Assembly: GCA_002118135.1 (NCBI GenBank)
Contig: BDIU01000417.1
Span: 51,457 to 115,456 of the forward strand
Origin: Trebouxia sp. TZW2008
Taxonomy: Eukaryota; Chlorophyta; Trebouxiophyceae; Trebouxiales; Trebouxiaceae
Direction: 5' to 3'
DNA length: 64,000 nt
This document shows, piece after piece, positions 1-10,337 of this stretch. The translations under genes and the position numbers were made by a program. The notes below the pieces were generated by a model. It saw nothing but the letters and a program-made list of their open reading frames with translations, had not been told where the DNA came from and did no database searches. Numbering within the stretch: position 1 is the first letter of the stretch; the number at the start of each line of letters is the position of its first letter.

Positions 1-264
1 GTGCAGCGGCGCCAGCTGCAGGGGCCAAACACACAGTCAGAAAGCCAGCATGTGACAGCAACAGGCTGCAAGCAGAGTGCCGATTGACACAAGCTCAACA
101 GTGAACAGGTTACACAATGCATCACAGAGGCCAAGAATGGGCTAACGATAGCTGCCAGCAGTTATCAGAGAATCCTGACTGGGCCTGTGTCAAGCATCAT
201 TCGCCCATGAACTGTCAGACCTTCAGTAATTGCTGTCATTGCCAATTCACCACCAATACCAACT

Positions 265-561
265 TGCATGCATGCACAGCAGCCATTGATTCAAGCAGGC
301 AACAAGTGTACAGAAGCTGTCATTGTCGTCTCAACTCTCTCATGGAGTTTGTGGGTGCTACTGCTACAATGCATCACAATGCTGCAGAGTATGACAGGTA
401 AGTGACGAGTTTGGCACTGCGACTAGCTTGCATGTATGCACAACAGCCATTGATTCAAGCAGGTAACAAGAGTGCGGACGCCATCATTCTCACATCAAAT
501 GGAGTTTTGTGGGTGCCATCGCTACAATGCATCACAGTGCTGCAGAGATTCGAGCAAGGGT
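265..561. repeat. Tandem direct duplication, unit about 163 bp
   Basis: The block at about 265-397 (CAGCCATTGATTCAAGCAGG through ACAATGCATCACA) recurs at about 426-561 with scattered substitutions and small indels. A shorter relative of the ACAATGCATCACAG end occurs at 114-128. It lies in the intron downstream of the last visible exon of the lumen-protein gene. No coding function is seen. Confidence 0.75.
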
Positions 562-620
562 TTAAAGTGTAGTCAACTACAAGAGTAATGAGAACAAGTA
601 AACATGAGAGCTGACTGCAC

Positions 621-2102
621 CTCTGATGTGAGCAGCGCTTGTGTTCAAATCATCAAGCCTGTACTGCTTGTCCTTGCCAGCAGTTCTCAGGTTGCCTGTA
701 ATCACACAAACACAATCAGCGCGACAGACCATTTGACTCTCACTGGACATTTGCCACTTGCAGCGGATGGAAACTGCCATATGGTGTTAAACACGCACTG
801 CTTGCTACAAATGTCAGCTGTGTGATACTACAAGCATTTTTAACAGTACTGCTGTCAGCTTGTCTGCCTCTGATTGCATGACACCACAATGATTGCTATG
901 ACGCACAGAACAACATGACATGCAGGCAGATGCAAGACTTCTGTCATATTGTGCATGAAATTGAGTCATTCAATCTTTTGTTTGTTTGTTCAAGCACTCA
1001 TCCATGTACTCATTCATCTTTCATTTGTTCAGTCACTGAGTTGAAACACATGCCAGACAGGTACAGTAGGCCTGCTAAAAGGCAGCAGGATTTGGCTCAA
1101 TACAGGAAAGAGAAAGAGGATGAGCTTACCGGCAGGTGCAAGGCCTGTGCCAGTTTCAAAGGGGGCGGCATACGCCATGGGTGCTGTCATAGCCATGGTC
1201 GCTGCAAGCATGACGCCAACGCCTGCCTGCATTGCCAAACATGCCTGATTAGTTGCTTGATCAAGCATACACTTTTCAAACTGGTCATGCTGTAACAAAA
1301 GGGTGGCCGCAAGATCACTGCATAGCCCATTATATGACCAATTGCTACACATGCAACTAAAAGCTGATAGCTGCCGTTGGCAGATCTTGTATTAATGCTT
1401 TCCATGATGTGTGGCAACTATGACTGTGCAAGGCAGGTTTTGGGTGCAAGTATGATCCAAAAAACAAAAACAAAAAAAAACAAAGGTCTGCATCAGCAAG
1501 CAAGCTCCGCGTTTTGATACAGTCATGCGTGCAACGTCAGCTGCTGTCAGTAGACATTCAACCATGTAATCTCAACACGCAGGCAGAGTTTTGGCAGGCT
1601 GGTGTATTACATGAAACAAATGGTGCCGCACCCATATGGCTTATGTTGTTGCCGATGCAAACCTGCCCAGCTTTGCCTGCTCAGTCACAGCATATCTGGA
1701 TAGCAGGCAAAGCAGGGTGTCTTGCTTACCTGGGCAGCATGCCGCAAGTGGTCAAATGGAGTCTTGTGGGTTTCAGGCTGTTGCCTGTCTGATGCCTTGG
1801 CCACAGGCTTGGCAGGAGAGCGCCTTGCATTCTTTGCAGCACACCCTGCAATACCAACGAGGCTTGGTGATGGGTTCAGCTGAGGAAGTGGAATTGCAAA
1901 GGCAAGACGGTTGAAGAAGTCGCTTGGCTGAAGCTACTGCTTGCTGACGGCCAAGAGCTGATCAGACGCTTAGCAGCGCAATTGCGTTCGTTCACGTGTA
2001 AAATCACGACATTGTCGGAATTTCCAAGGACAGAAGCCACATCCACAACTCACCGGCCAAAGGGCGACTGACGGCTTGCCTGAACGGCCTGCAACGATGC
2101 AT
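621..2102 (-). CDS. Predicted thylakoid-lumen protein, N-terminal part; gene runs off the window start
   Basis: Four minus-strand exons join in frame: 2102-2054, 1845-1730, 1226-1130 and 695-621. Each has a GT donor and AG acceptor, and the phases match (49, 116, 97 and 75 nt). The first two encode a basic, Ser/Arg/Lys-rich leader starting MHRCRPFRQAVSRPLAG, typical of a chloroplast transit peptide. The third encodes a hydrophobic stretch ending in TAPMAYA then APFETGTG, which looks like a thylakoid transfer signal with an AxA cleavage site. The mature protein then begins and includes AGKDKQYRLDDLNTSAAHIR. The product is therefore inferred to be soluble in the thylakoid lumen. The mature domain is too short here to name a family. 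Exon 5 was not found in 1-620 and probably lies before the window. Confidence 0.6.
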
Positions 2103-2655
2103 GATTCGCTAAGATCAGGCAACACTGAGGTCGTGACTTGTCGTGCACTGAGTCGGTCTCGATGCATTGGCAAAGCCGAGTGTGAAGATGCGAGATCTGC
2201 TGGTGCAAGTCAGAATCCGCCCACGCTGATGTGACGCTGACGTCGATGGTCGGCATGGCATGATGCTCACCTATGATGGGTGCTCACATTACCCTGAAGC
2301 ATGCTATGCGCCTGCATTTCTTACAGCAGTAACACCCTGTTCCACCTTAAGCCGGACAATCAGATCGAGTCTCCGTTGAGCTCAGATGCTTGGATTTGCT
2401 TATGGGTTGAAGGCTTGAGGACCAAGTGAGTTCGGAACACGTGGTGAATGCTTTCATACATGACTAATCACTATTATCACTAACATCCTGATTACTAAGG
2501 CAATGTGACTTGCAAGCCTTGCAACGGAAGCGATAGTCAGCGCAAAAGCGCAAAGAAGTGGACAGGCCTAGCGACGGAGCACGCACAGGTGCACATATTT
2601 GCGACAGATGTACACGTCACACCTCTAGTCCATACGCATGGTCAGCGTTTAGCTT
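2103..2655. promoter_or_regulatory. CG-rich divergent intergenic region (probable bidirectional promoter)
   Basis: This interval separates the minus-strand lumen-protein start (2102) from the plus-strand ORF at 2656. CG dinucleotides are frequent from about 1960 to 3130 and rare in the sequence on either side. In this window such patches coincide with gene starts. No specific motif is claimed. Confidence 0.3.
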
Positions 2656-3189
2656 GTGCCATATCGCCTTCTTGAGAAGCATGTCGAGAGACCTCGCTCG
2701 TGGAATTGTGGTGGAAGCAGCTCGGCTGCAGAACGCAGAAGAAAATATCAGCTTGAAGTCACAAGTGCTGAGCTCAAGCTTGAGACCAGCACTGAGAAGC
2801 GTTGGCCAGACGGCGTCATTCACAACCCCGATTTGGACAAGGGAGAGGTTGTTTACCGCCTGAGGAAGGACTTGAAGGGAAACACGATCATTAGATTCCC
2901 GACCAACTTCGGGTCTGCGCCAGACGCCTATGATGTTCCATACACACCCGTTGTCGCCGAGTATGTCGCCGGCAACTACCTGACGATGCGAGCCTGGGCT
3001 GAGGACAACATGCTTGAGTACGGTTACACTTTGAATGTTGGCACTGGCAGAGTCAAGATCTCAATCATATACGCCGGTGCCAAGCATTTTCTAGGCCGAT
3101 TTACCTTGTTGACTGAGCCTCAGCAGCTTGCTACGAGCATTAATAGCATCATGCACATGTATGCACATAGCGTCAAGGTAGAAACCTGA
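2656..3189 (+). CDS. Unrecognised single-exon ORF, 177 aa
   Basis: This open frame of 177 codons has a base composition unlike the surrounding introns: more CG, few homopolymers, balanced codons. The N-terminal third is charged and helical (AERRRKYQLEVTSAELKLET). The rest is mixed alpha/beta with aromatic-rich segments such as GEVVYRLRKDLKG, IIRFPTNFG and GNYLTMRAWAEDNMLEYGY. There is no signal peptide or membrane segment. I do not recognise the family. The ATG at 2656 is simply the first in frame, and a spliced upstream exon is possible because an overlapping frame from 2558 is also open. The last 30 codons could be intronic, since GT sites occur near 3078. Confidence 0.42.
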   Translation: MPYRLLEKHVERPRSWNCGGSSSAAERRRKYQLEVTSAELKLETSTEKRWPDGVIHNPDLDKGEVVYRLRKDLKGNTIIRFPTNFGSAPDAYDVPYTPVVAEYVAGNYLTMRAWAEDNMLEYGYTLNVGTGRVKISIIYAGAKHFLGRFTLLTEPQQLATSINSIMHMYAHSVKVET

Positions 3190-4065
3190 CATTTCCCAGT
3201 GAGCAAACATCTGATCCTCATTGCCAAGATGGTGGAGTCAGCTTCCCAGACCATTGAGTGACGCCTCAATCTCTTCTGCATATTTATCTGCTGGTCTTGT
3301 GTTCTTGCATCCTCCATTTTTTAGGTCATTGGAGGCCATGATCTTCACTGCCAAGCATTTCATTATGCGCCTTGCACAGGGTTGCCATGTTTCAAAGTAG
3401 CTAACACAGTCAAAACATTGCAGACCAGTGCAGAAAAGTAAAAGTCCAGCCTGTTAGGCGTGTTTGAGAGGCCTTGAATAGACCGTGGCGTTCCTTCATT
3501 GCAGACCAGTGTATTGTCGGCTAGTGGTGTTAGTCAAGAACCAGTAACACCGTTCTGTTCATGCATAGATGAACTTTCGCAAAGTGCAAAGCTAGGACTG
3601 TACACAAGTCATATTCATCCCACAATGATGTCATACTCTGTTCTAGATGTATTTTATTACGTTTCCATCATGACTTGAAATATGCATGATTCATGGACAC
3701 AAAGACTGTTGAGGTGGCCCTGAGCAATATGTGTTTTACTGCATGCTGTCATCCTCAATAAAAGGACATCAACTCAGTCACTGTGACTGGTCAAGCTGAA
3801 CATGCCTACATGCTGCTGAACGGAATATGGGCGCAACAATTGTTGAAAGCTAACCCTCACATATGCAACACAGCTGAACACCAAACGATCGACCAGAGCC
3901 AACTTTGCATGCAGCGACCACAATGAAACACAGTCCATACCAAATGCTGCCCACCAAGTACAGGTGAGCAGAAATACTGCTGCAACACGGCCAAATGGTG
4001 CATGACATTTGTCAACAGATGTACTCATATGTCAGCAAGCTGTGCGCCTTCATGACACGCATTTG
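3190..4065. other. Gene-poor stretch between converging 3' ends
   Basis: This region lies between the stop at 3187-3189 (plus) and the stop of the FAD oxidoreductase (minus, 4066). I see no exon with plausible splice sites. AATAAAAGG at about 3757 could be a polyadenylation-like motif, but that is speculative. Confidence 0.4.
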
Positions 4066-7000
4066 CTACTTGCTTGTGGCCTGTGTTGGCGTTTTCAAAG
4101 ATCCACCAAGTCGTTCTTTGAGCTGGTGCCACAGGACTCGCATCACCACATCAGCCTTAGTCAGGCTGTCAGGTGAAGCCACCACGTGCATGACTGATAG
4201 CGACTTGCTCATGACATATGGGTCATCAAACTGTGCCAGCTGCAGCGCCATGAAGTACTTGCCCATCAGCTGTGTCATGTAAGTACTTTCCTGTTTGGGC
4301 ATCTGCACCTTGGCACCTGACTTCCTGCACCATAGCATACCAAGTGATACACATTTCTGCACAATCACATGCCATGCCAAGTGCATGTGCTGCTACCCTG
4401 ACCCATAAGGTGTGTCATGCAAGGGCTTTCCTGTTTGGGCATCTGCCCCTCAGTACCCGACTTCCTGCAGCACGACCATGATAGTAATTCAAATGCGTTA
4501 CACTTTCTCGCAAACATTGCTATGTCTGTGTGGCACAAACCCTGCCTTGCCAGATAGGCCAGTCTCAAGTGTCATGACGCCTGCTGTAGCACAGCACGCC
4601 TAATGACACAAACAGAAAGGCTGTGCACATCTGGATGCCACGCCAGCTGCATCTCTGCTTCCCTGACCCAGCAGTGTATGTGACAACATACAGCAGCCAT
4701 GACGGAAGCAGCAACGCATCTCAAACTGTAGACACTTAGACTGACTTTACGAGGCTCACGAGCTTGACCAAGTCAGCTTGCGTGCGTCTCTGTACACTTC
4801 ATCAAATGATGCTGATTTTTGCAACGATGCAGTGACCACCAGCACTGATGTAGCAGATGCGCCTCCTGCACAACACATTGAATGTACACCTTCTTCTCAA
4901 CTGCAAGATGCTGTTTGCACATTGGCTACCCAAAATCACATTGCTACCGCAACTCACACAGTCTGGAAGCACTACATCTTGATCACAGATCATGATCAAG
5001 ACCATCAGTAACAGGAACCCACATGGCATCTGTTCCTGCAGCCAAGGATAGTTCAACAGTCCACCCAGCTAGTTTGTAGTTTTCTGAAACAGCACTATGA
5101 CTGCATGTGATCAAAACAAGCAGCAACAGAAACGCACATGTCCTCCGTTCCAGCAGCTAGATTCCAAGGGTAGTCCGAAAGGTTGTCTAGCTATTTGTGA
5201 AAGTACACTGCTCTATGTTTTGCAGATGATCAAATCGCCAAGCTTCAGGAAGCTACATTGCCTCTGTGCCGGCTCCCAGATCACTATTGCAACACACAGT
5301 GAGCACGCTATGCATCTTGACCATATGCAATGAATCAAACAAGCAGCAGCAGAAACCCACATGGTATCTGTTCCAGCAGCTAGATTCCAGGGGTAGTTTA
5401 ACAGGCTGCCTAGCTGTTTGTGAAAATATGACATGACACCGTGCAATAAGAGTGACCAACGACAGAAACTTACATGGCATCTGTGCCTGCAGCCAAATTC
5501 CAGGGGTAGTCCAGCAGGCTGCCTAGCTGTTTGTGGAAGTCTGCAGGCAGCCCATCCAGAGCTGCCAATTGGTGCTGCCTATCGCTCCCTTCAGTGCCTT
5601 TCAGCTGCCTGTCAATGCATTGGCACAGTAACTCACTGCCCATCATCCCAACAGTCATACCTTGCCCCTGCAGCATAAGACCCCACATCCTAGCAGCAAA
5701 TGCAAATGTGCATGCCAGCATTAATGTGCTGAAGTTTTAGGACAGAAGTGACTAGGCAAGACATTTTCACAGACACTGTACAATCAAACAACACAAGTCT
5801 TTGAATAAGCAGCTTATGCTGATAGGTCATGTTGCACAGGGGAAGTCTTTGACCAAGCTGACATTGTCTGTGCTAAGCAGACATTGAGAGCTTGGGTGAT
5901 GCTTACATTGACTGGGATGAAGTAGCATACTGCGTCTCCGTTGACACAAAGGCCATTGGGTGGCAGGGCAGTCCCAAACTGCCTTCTGAAAATGTCAGTG
6001 CCACTGTGTGATGAAATGGAACAGACTAGATTAGCATGTTGCAGCAATTCATAGATCACAATGTGGACACAACTGCAAGCATGAGAAGACTTGTCCATCA
6101 TGCTGACTACAACAGTACTAAGGAAACATGCAAGACTGGGGGATGCTTACATTGACTGGGTTCAAGTAAAGGCCGCATTGCCAAGGACTCAAAAGCCAGT
6201 TGGTGGCAGGGCAGCTCCAAACTGCCTTCTGAAGTTGTCAGTGCCACTGTTTGATGAAATGGAATAGACTAGCTTAGCATGTTGCAGCGCTTCATAGATC
6301 ACAACGTGGACACAAATGCAAGCATGAGAAGGCTTGTCCATCATGCTGACTACTGCTGCACTAAGCAAACACTCAAGACTTGGGGGCTGCTTACATTGAC
6401 TGGGTTGAAGTAGCAGACAGCATCTCCAATCACACAAAGGCCGCTTGGTGGCGGGGCAGTCTCAAACAGCCTTCTGAAGTTGTCAGTGCCACTATATGAT
6501 GATATAGAAGAAACTGGCTTGGCATGTTGCAGCGCTTCATAGATCACAGGGCTCGGGAGGTTGCGCGCAAACTCCGTGAAGCCGTCCTCATCCAAGGGAC
6601 AGTGATGCCCGGTATAGCCACACAAATTCACCTGAACATCGACACAGTTGCTGTCACTCCCCTTAGAGACCTATGTGTTGAGACCAGAGCTGCAGCAATT
6701 CACGAACTACAAGACTTGGGAGATTGCGTGCAAACTCCATGACACCGTCCTCATCCTATGGGCAGTGATGACCAGCATAGCCGCACAAGTTCACCTGAAC
6801 ATCAGTACATTCTTGACTTTGATGTCTGTGACTTTCTGGTCCAGAATGGCAATGTTGCAAATGTGCTGTTGCCTGGCATAGCCAACACAACTTGACCTGA
6901 AATCCAACAAAGTTGCTGTCGTGCTCTGAAGACAGACATACATCAGACCAGAGCTGCCCAGCTTCATGCATCACAGGGCTGGGCAGGTTATGTGCAAACT

Positions 7001-9704
7001 GCATGAGGCCAATTACTGTGATTGTCTGCTGGCTATGAGCATTGATGAAGCTCAGACAATTACAGCAAGAACATGCAGCTTGGCAACCTCACACTCTCAC
7101 TCAGCAATGTGACTGCGCGCTGTCAATTGGTCATGCTTGTTGATTGCATGCTGATAGATAGCCCCACCTGCCATTTGTTTGGGTGCCATCATGCCCGCTC
7201 GAGTGTCCTGTGGGTTGTCGACGCTCACAGCCAGCAGCCAATCCCAACCAAAATCCTCAGTCAGTGCAGACGCAGGTGAGTACTGCCATGAAAAAGGGCT
7301 GCTACCTGAGGACAAAGGTGACTGCCGCTGCTGCTGCTACTGCTGCTGCTGCCGCTGTTGCTGCTGTTGCTGCTGCTGCGGCATGCATTGAAGATATGTG
7401 TATCTAGAACTCAATGGCAGGGAACCCTACCTGCCATTTGTTGGTCTCAATAGGGACCATCGTGCCAACCCGGGTGCCCTGGGAATTACCCACACTCATG
7501 GCCAGTAGCCAGTCTCTTTCAGGATCTTCGGTCAATGCAGATACAGGTGAGCACAGCCAAGAAACAGGGCTAACTAAGATACATGCTGCTGCTGCTGCTG
7601 CTGCAGTCGCTGCTGTTGTTGCATGCACCAGGGGAACATGGAAAAACAGCAAGGGTCTCAGGTGACCCTACCTGCCATTTGTTGGTCTCAATAGGGACCA
7701 TCATACCCACCCGGGTGCCCTGTGGGTTGTCCACACTCATAGCCAATAGCCAATCTCTTTCAGGATCTTCAGTCATCTCATACATGCGGTAGGCGTACTT
7801 CAAGCCAGCGTTCACTGATAGCTCCTCAGGTGTTTTGTGGCCAATCTGTTTGAGCCATGTTGTGATCTCTGAAGCCTTGCCAGATGCATCGATGACTAAG
7901 TCAGCATCAAGAAGTTGACCATTTCTCAGCTCAACTCCTGCAAGCAGAACTCAGATGTCATGCGAAGGTCATACTAGATGATGTTGTGCCATGCATCGTG
8001 TCTCCATGTCCAATCTGATTAAGTCAGGTTGCAATTTATGACGCCTTGCCAAATGCGTCAGTGACCAAGTCAGCGTCAAGGATTTGGCCGTTTCTGAGCT
8101 GAACTTCTGCAAGCAGAACAGGAACTGCATGCATTCTTCAACTTGACCACAGTGCTACACATCTTGCAAAGCAATGGGTTGATAACAGCGACCCTCTGAG
8201 GTGATTCCGGAAGCAAATTTTGACCCCAGAGCAGCTACTGCACTGCATGTGCACAGGTGTCTGCCTGCAAAGGAGACTGACTCAACTGCTCTTCACATGC
8301 TCTGCCATCCTGAAAAGCTCAACTGTATGCCAATCATTGCACTTTTCAATGATGGCGCTAAGCTGGCATGCTGACTGTATCCAAGACAGGTCAGCCATGC
8401 GCCAAACAGGCACTTTGAATCCCACACTGAGTACCTGTCACACGCTGCTGGTCAGCATCATACTTCAGCTTCTTCACAGCTGCATCTGTCCTGACTTGTA
8501 GGCTGCCCACGCCCAGCACAAACTTGCGCAGCACAGTCTCATACAGGTGACGGGAAGCTGCCAAGGAAGGAAGGCCATAAGCTCGTCCAGGCTGCCACTC
8601 TTTACCCCAGTTGCTCTGCAGTCAACAGCAGCTGGGCTGATTGCTTTCATACATGCATTTAGAGAAGAATGCAGCACCCAGCTCAATACCAATTGGATAG
8701 TAGCACACTTGATGTGCATGGTGGGTGAATGCAGCAAGCATCATGTGTTGGCAGATTGTACATTCAAGCAGTTGTTGGCAGATGGCAAATGGCAGATCTA
8801 GCTCCATACACTACTAAGTCACTGCACATGCTCAGCACAGGTATAAGTGAAAGAGTACATCTGTACATGACTAGCTGACAACTGTTTCAAGATGGTGTGC
8901 TGCAATGCTAGTGCCTGGCTTGTGTTAATACAAGCTTACAAAGTAGATGTCACCAATTTGGTCTATGTCCAGAGCGCCCGCATCTGACAGGGCCTGCTTG
9001 TATCCAGGGAACAGGCCCTCCATCAATTCCAGCCCCTTTTTGAACATGATGTGAGGCTGCTTGTATTGTGACACATTGCGCCGTTTTTGCACTGCCCCCT
9101 GCAGTGGTCAGCTCTGCAATCTGCTCTGTGATTAACCACCGGAGGTTTAAAAACTCCCGCGGGTGGATTTGCCTCATTTGCCAGTGCAGGTCAATAAGCC
9201 AGCAGGTCGATTAACCACCATCAAAATAACACAAGGTTACTGAACCAACACTGCTGGGCTCACTACCTCGTACTGCTCCCTCCATCGCTCTGTGCTATGC
9301 TCAGAGCTGCTGTCTGTGTGAGGCAAAGCACCACTGAAGTCGTCTTTGTCCAGTAAGGTCTGCGTCACATGCAGCTGCTCGGAAAATGGTTGCGATGCAT
9401 GCAAGCCCAAAAGTAAGTCGTCCCCCTTGTGTAGTTTGGCAAAGAAGGTTGCTGCAGTAATAGGTCATCTGCTTGAGCTTACCACTTGGTTGAAGCGCTT
9501 GGAGAGCCCAGCTGCAGCGTACAGCCCAGCAAAACCTGAGCCGACCACCACCGCATTAAGCTGACACTTTCTGCCAACTTGGGCGACGACGTGAACAAGA
9601 ACGCGTCGAGAGCTCGGCAGTGATCGACTTCCCCTGATCGGCTGCTGCGCGGTGGGCAGCCTGAGCTGCCAACACGGGCACTGGTGCGGGAGCTTCATCT
9701 GCAT
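4066..9704 (-). CDS. FAD-dependent oxidoreductase/monooxygenase, 8 exons, 536 aa
   Basis: Exons (minus) are 9704-9483, 9359-9267, 9098-8940, 8615-8435, 7937-7672, 6631-6395, 5667-5474 and 4324-4066. They sum to 1611 nt and keep one frame. The N-terminus is basic, Ser/Arg-rich and probably organellar. It is followed by the Rossmann dinucleotide motif VVVGSGFAGL, the strand-2 acidic motif VTLLDKDD, a QYKQPHIMFKKGLELMEGLFPG segment shortened here to its core LELMEGLFPG, the DG-type motif DADLVIDASGKAS, and the flavin ribityl motif CVIGDAVCYFNPVNGQGM. This order fits the UbiH/PHBH-like FAD oxidoreductase superfamily. The substrate is unknown. The C-terminus (YFMALQLAQFDDPYVMSKSL) matches the helical tail of the algal/bacterial subfamily. 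One oddity is Asn where these relatives usually have Tyr in FNPVYGQGM. Introns 4-7 hold partial exon copies, annotated separately. Confidence 0.9.
4405..4470 (-). repeat. Copy of the start of FAD-gene exon 8, in the upstream intron
   Basis: The segment CCTGTTTGGGCATCTGCCCC and its neighbours repeat the acceptor-side edge of exon 8 (real copy about 4270-4330), including the CTTCCTGCA acceptor region. It lies in intron 7, upstream of the real exon, and is not needed for the protein. Confidence 0.75.
5020..5445 (-). repeat. Three copies of the end of FAD-gene exon 7, in the downstream intron
   Basis: Segments at about 5020-5085, 5130-5200 and 5350-5440 repeat the last 60-70 nt of exon 7 (LGSLLDYPWNLAAGTDA) and its donor region. 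The closest copy (5350-5440) still reads LGSLLNYPWNLAAGTD in frame. All lie downstream of the real exon (5667-5474). Confidence 0.8.
5930..6330 (-). repeat. Two copies of the 3' half of FAD-gene exon 6
   Basis: Blocks at about 5910-6095 and 6150-6330 repeat the exon 6 region encoding IYEALQHAK, SGTDNFRR and GDAVCYF, including the donor AAT/GTAAGC. The copy near 5910 keeps an open frame (CVNGDAVCYFIPVN). The copy near 6150 is frameshifted after ALPPTGF. Both lie downstream of the real exon 6 (6631-6395). Confidence 0.8.
6690..7010 (-). repeat. Copies of the 5' part of FAD-gene exon 6, in the upstream intron
   Basis: Blocks at about 6690-6805 and 6880-7005 repeat the start of exon 6 (VNLCGYTGHHCP and FARNLPSPV), including the TTCAG/GTGAA acceptor. 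Both lie upstream of the real exon and carry substitutions, for example VNLCGYAGHHCP. Confidence 0.75.
7155..7545 (-). repeat. Two copies of the 3' part of FAD-gene exon 5
   Basis: At 7540-7430 and 7275-7160 the exon 5 tail is repeated. The first copy reads EDPERDWLLAMSVGNSQGTR and ends ETNKWQ/GTAGGG like the real exon. The second reads DWLLAVSVDNPQDTRAGMM and has degraded near its donor. Both lie downstream of the real exon 5 (7937-7672), separated from it and from each other by CAG-type triplet repeats. Confidence 0.85.
7318..7382. repeat. CTG/CAG triplet repeat, interrupted
   Basis: An imperfect run of CTG/CCG triplets on the plus strand (CAG on the gene's sense strand) sits between two exon 5 copies. 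A shorter run of the same triplet lies at 7582-7620 between the other pair. Confidence 0.85.
8035..8115 (-). repeat. Copy of the start of FAD-gene exon 5, in the upstream intron
   Basis: Reading minus, CTTGCAG is followed by a copy encoding EVQLRNGQILDADLVTDAFG and KAS, then a stop. The real exon 5 start at 7937 reads GVELRNGQLLDADLVIDASG. The copy keeps the acceptor and about 70 nt of exon, then diverges. Confidence 0.85.
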
Positions 9705-9766
9705 GTTTCATCGAATGTTGCTATGTTGCCACTGCGATCAGCATTGTTCACGGCGTTATCGTCGCT

Positions 9767-10198
9767 CTACGTGATGCAGAAGTCAATTGAAGTCGCGGTG
9801 GTTGTCTTAGTCAGTCTGCGTTCCGATGAGTCACTGCGGCTAGATTCCGTCCAGATTCCTGCCGCAATGCTTTCGCAGCACATCAGTTCGAAGTTCAAGC
9901 TCAGCTTGCTCATTGTTGTTTGCTTGTTGCTCTTTGCAGTTGGCATCAGCAATTCTGCCCGAGACAGCCTTGCAGCTTCAAAAAGCTTGCAGCTTGCCAA
10001 TTGGTCCAGCTCTGCCGTGATGCTGTTTTGGCGTGGCCTCGGGTAAAGGTCGATCTTTGAGCTGTTGTTGAGAGCCGGTTCTGGTTCTTGGGATCGATGG
10101 CGAAGTTCATAAAGAAAGGCCTTTTCATGAGTGGTGTGGTGTTGGGCAATGAAGTCCGCAAAGCGGTGACCAAAGGTACACACTCTTGCACTGATCAA
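9767..10198 (-). CDS. Hypothetical ORF, 143 aa, between two gene starts
   Basis: This is an open minus-strand frame of 143 codons in a CG-rich stretch just upstream of the FAD gene. It is polar and charged (FEAARLSRAELLMPTAKSNK) and ends in a Ser/Thr-rich tail, with no recognised domain. The opposite strand is also open for 120 codons, so one frame is a shadow. It could be a small independent gene, 5' leader sequence of the FAD gene, or promoter DNA open by chance. Confidence 0.27.
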   Translation of the reverse strand: MISARVCTFGHRFADFIAQHHTTHEKAFLYELRHRSQEPEPALNNSSKIDLYPRPRQNSITAELDQLASCKLFEAARLSRAELLMPTAKSNKQTTMSKLSLNFELMCCESIAAGIWTESSRSDSSERRLTKTTTATSIDFCIT

Positions 10199-10337
10199 GC
10201 AGTCTAGATCGATATATATTTGAACGCTTTGCCAGGTGTTGAGCTAGCACGGTGATTTGGTGTCTTCAGCTCCTGCCTGTCGTTGACGCCTCATAGCCTA
10301 TAACTCCTCCTGTCATTAGCTCCTCATTGTCCTACAG

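Noticed and set aside
7179..7407. Cys- or Ala-rich open frames around 7.3 kb
   Set aside because: They are translations of the CTG/CAG triplet run, not genes.
9684..10046. Plus-strand ORF with a signal-peptide-like hydrophobic stretch (LSLLIVVCLLLFAVGI)
   Set aside because: It overlaps the first exon of the FAD gene and a charged minus-strand ORF. The hydrophobicity is the reverse complement of a Lys/Gln/Asn-rich segment. It could not be joined to P1.
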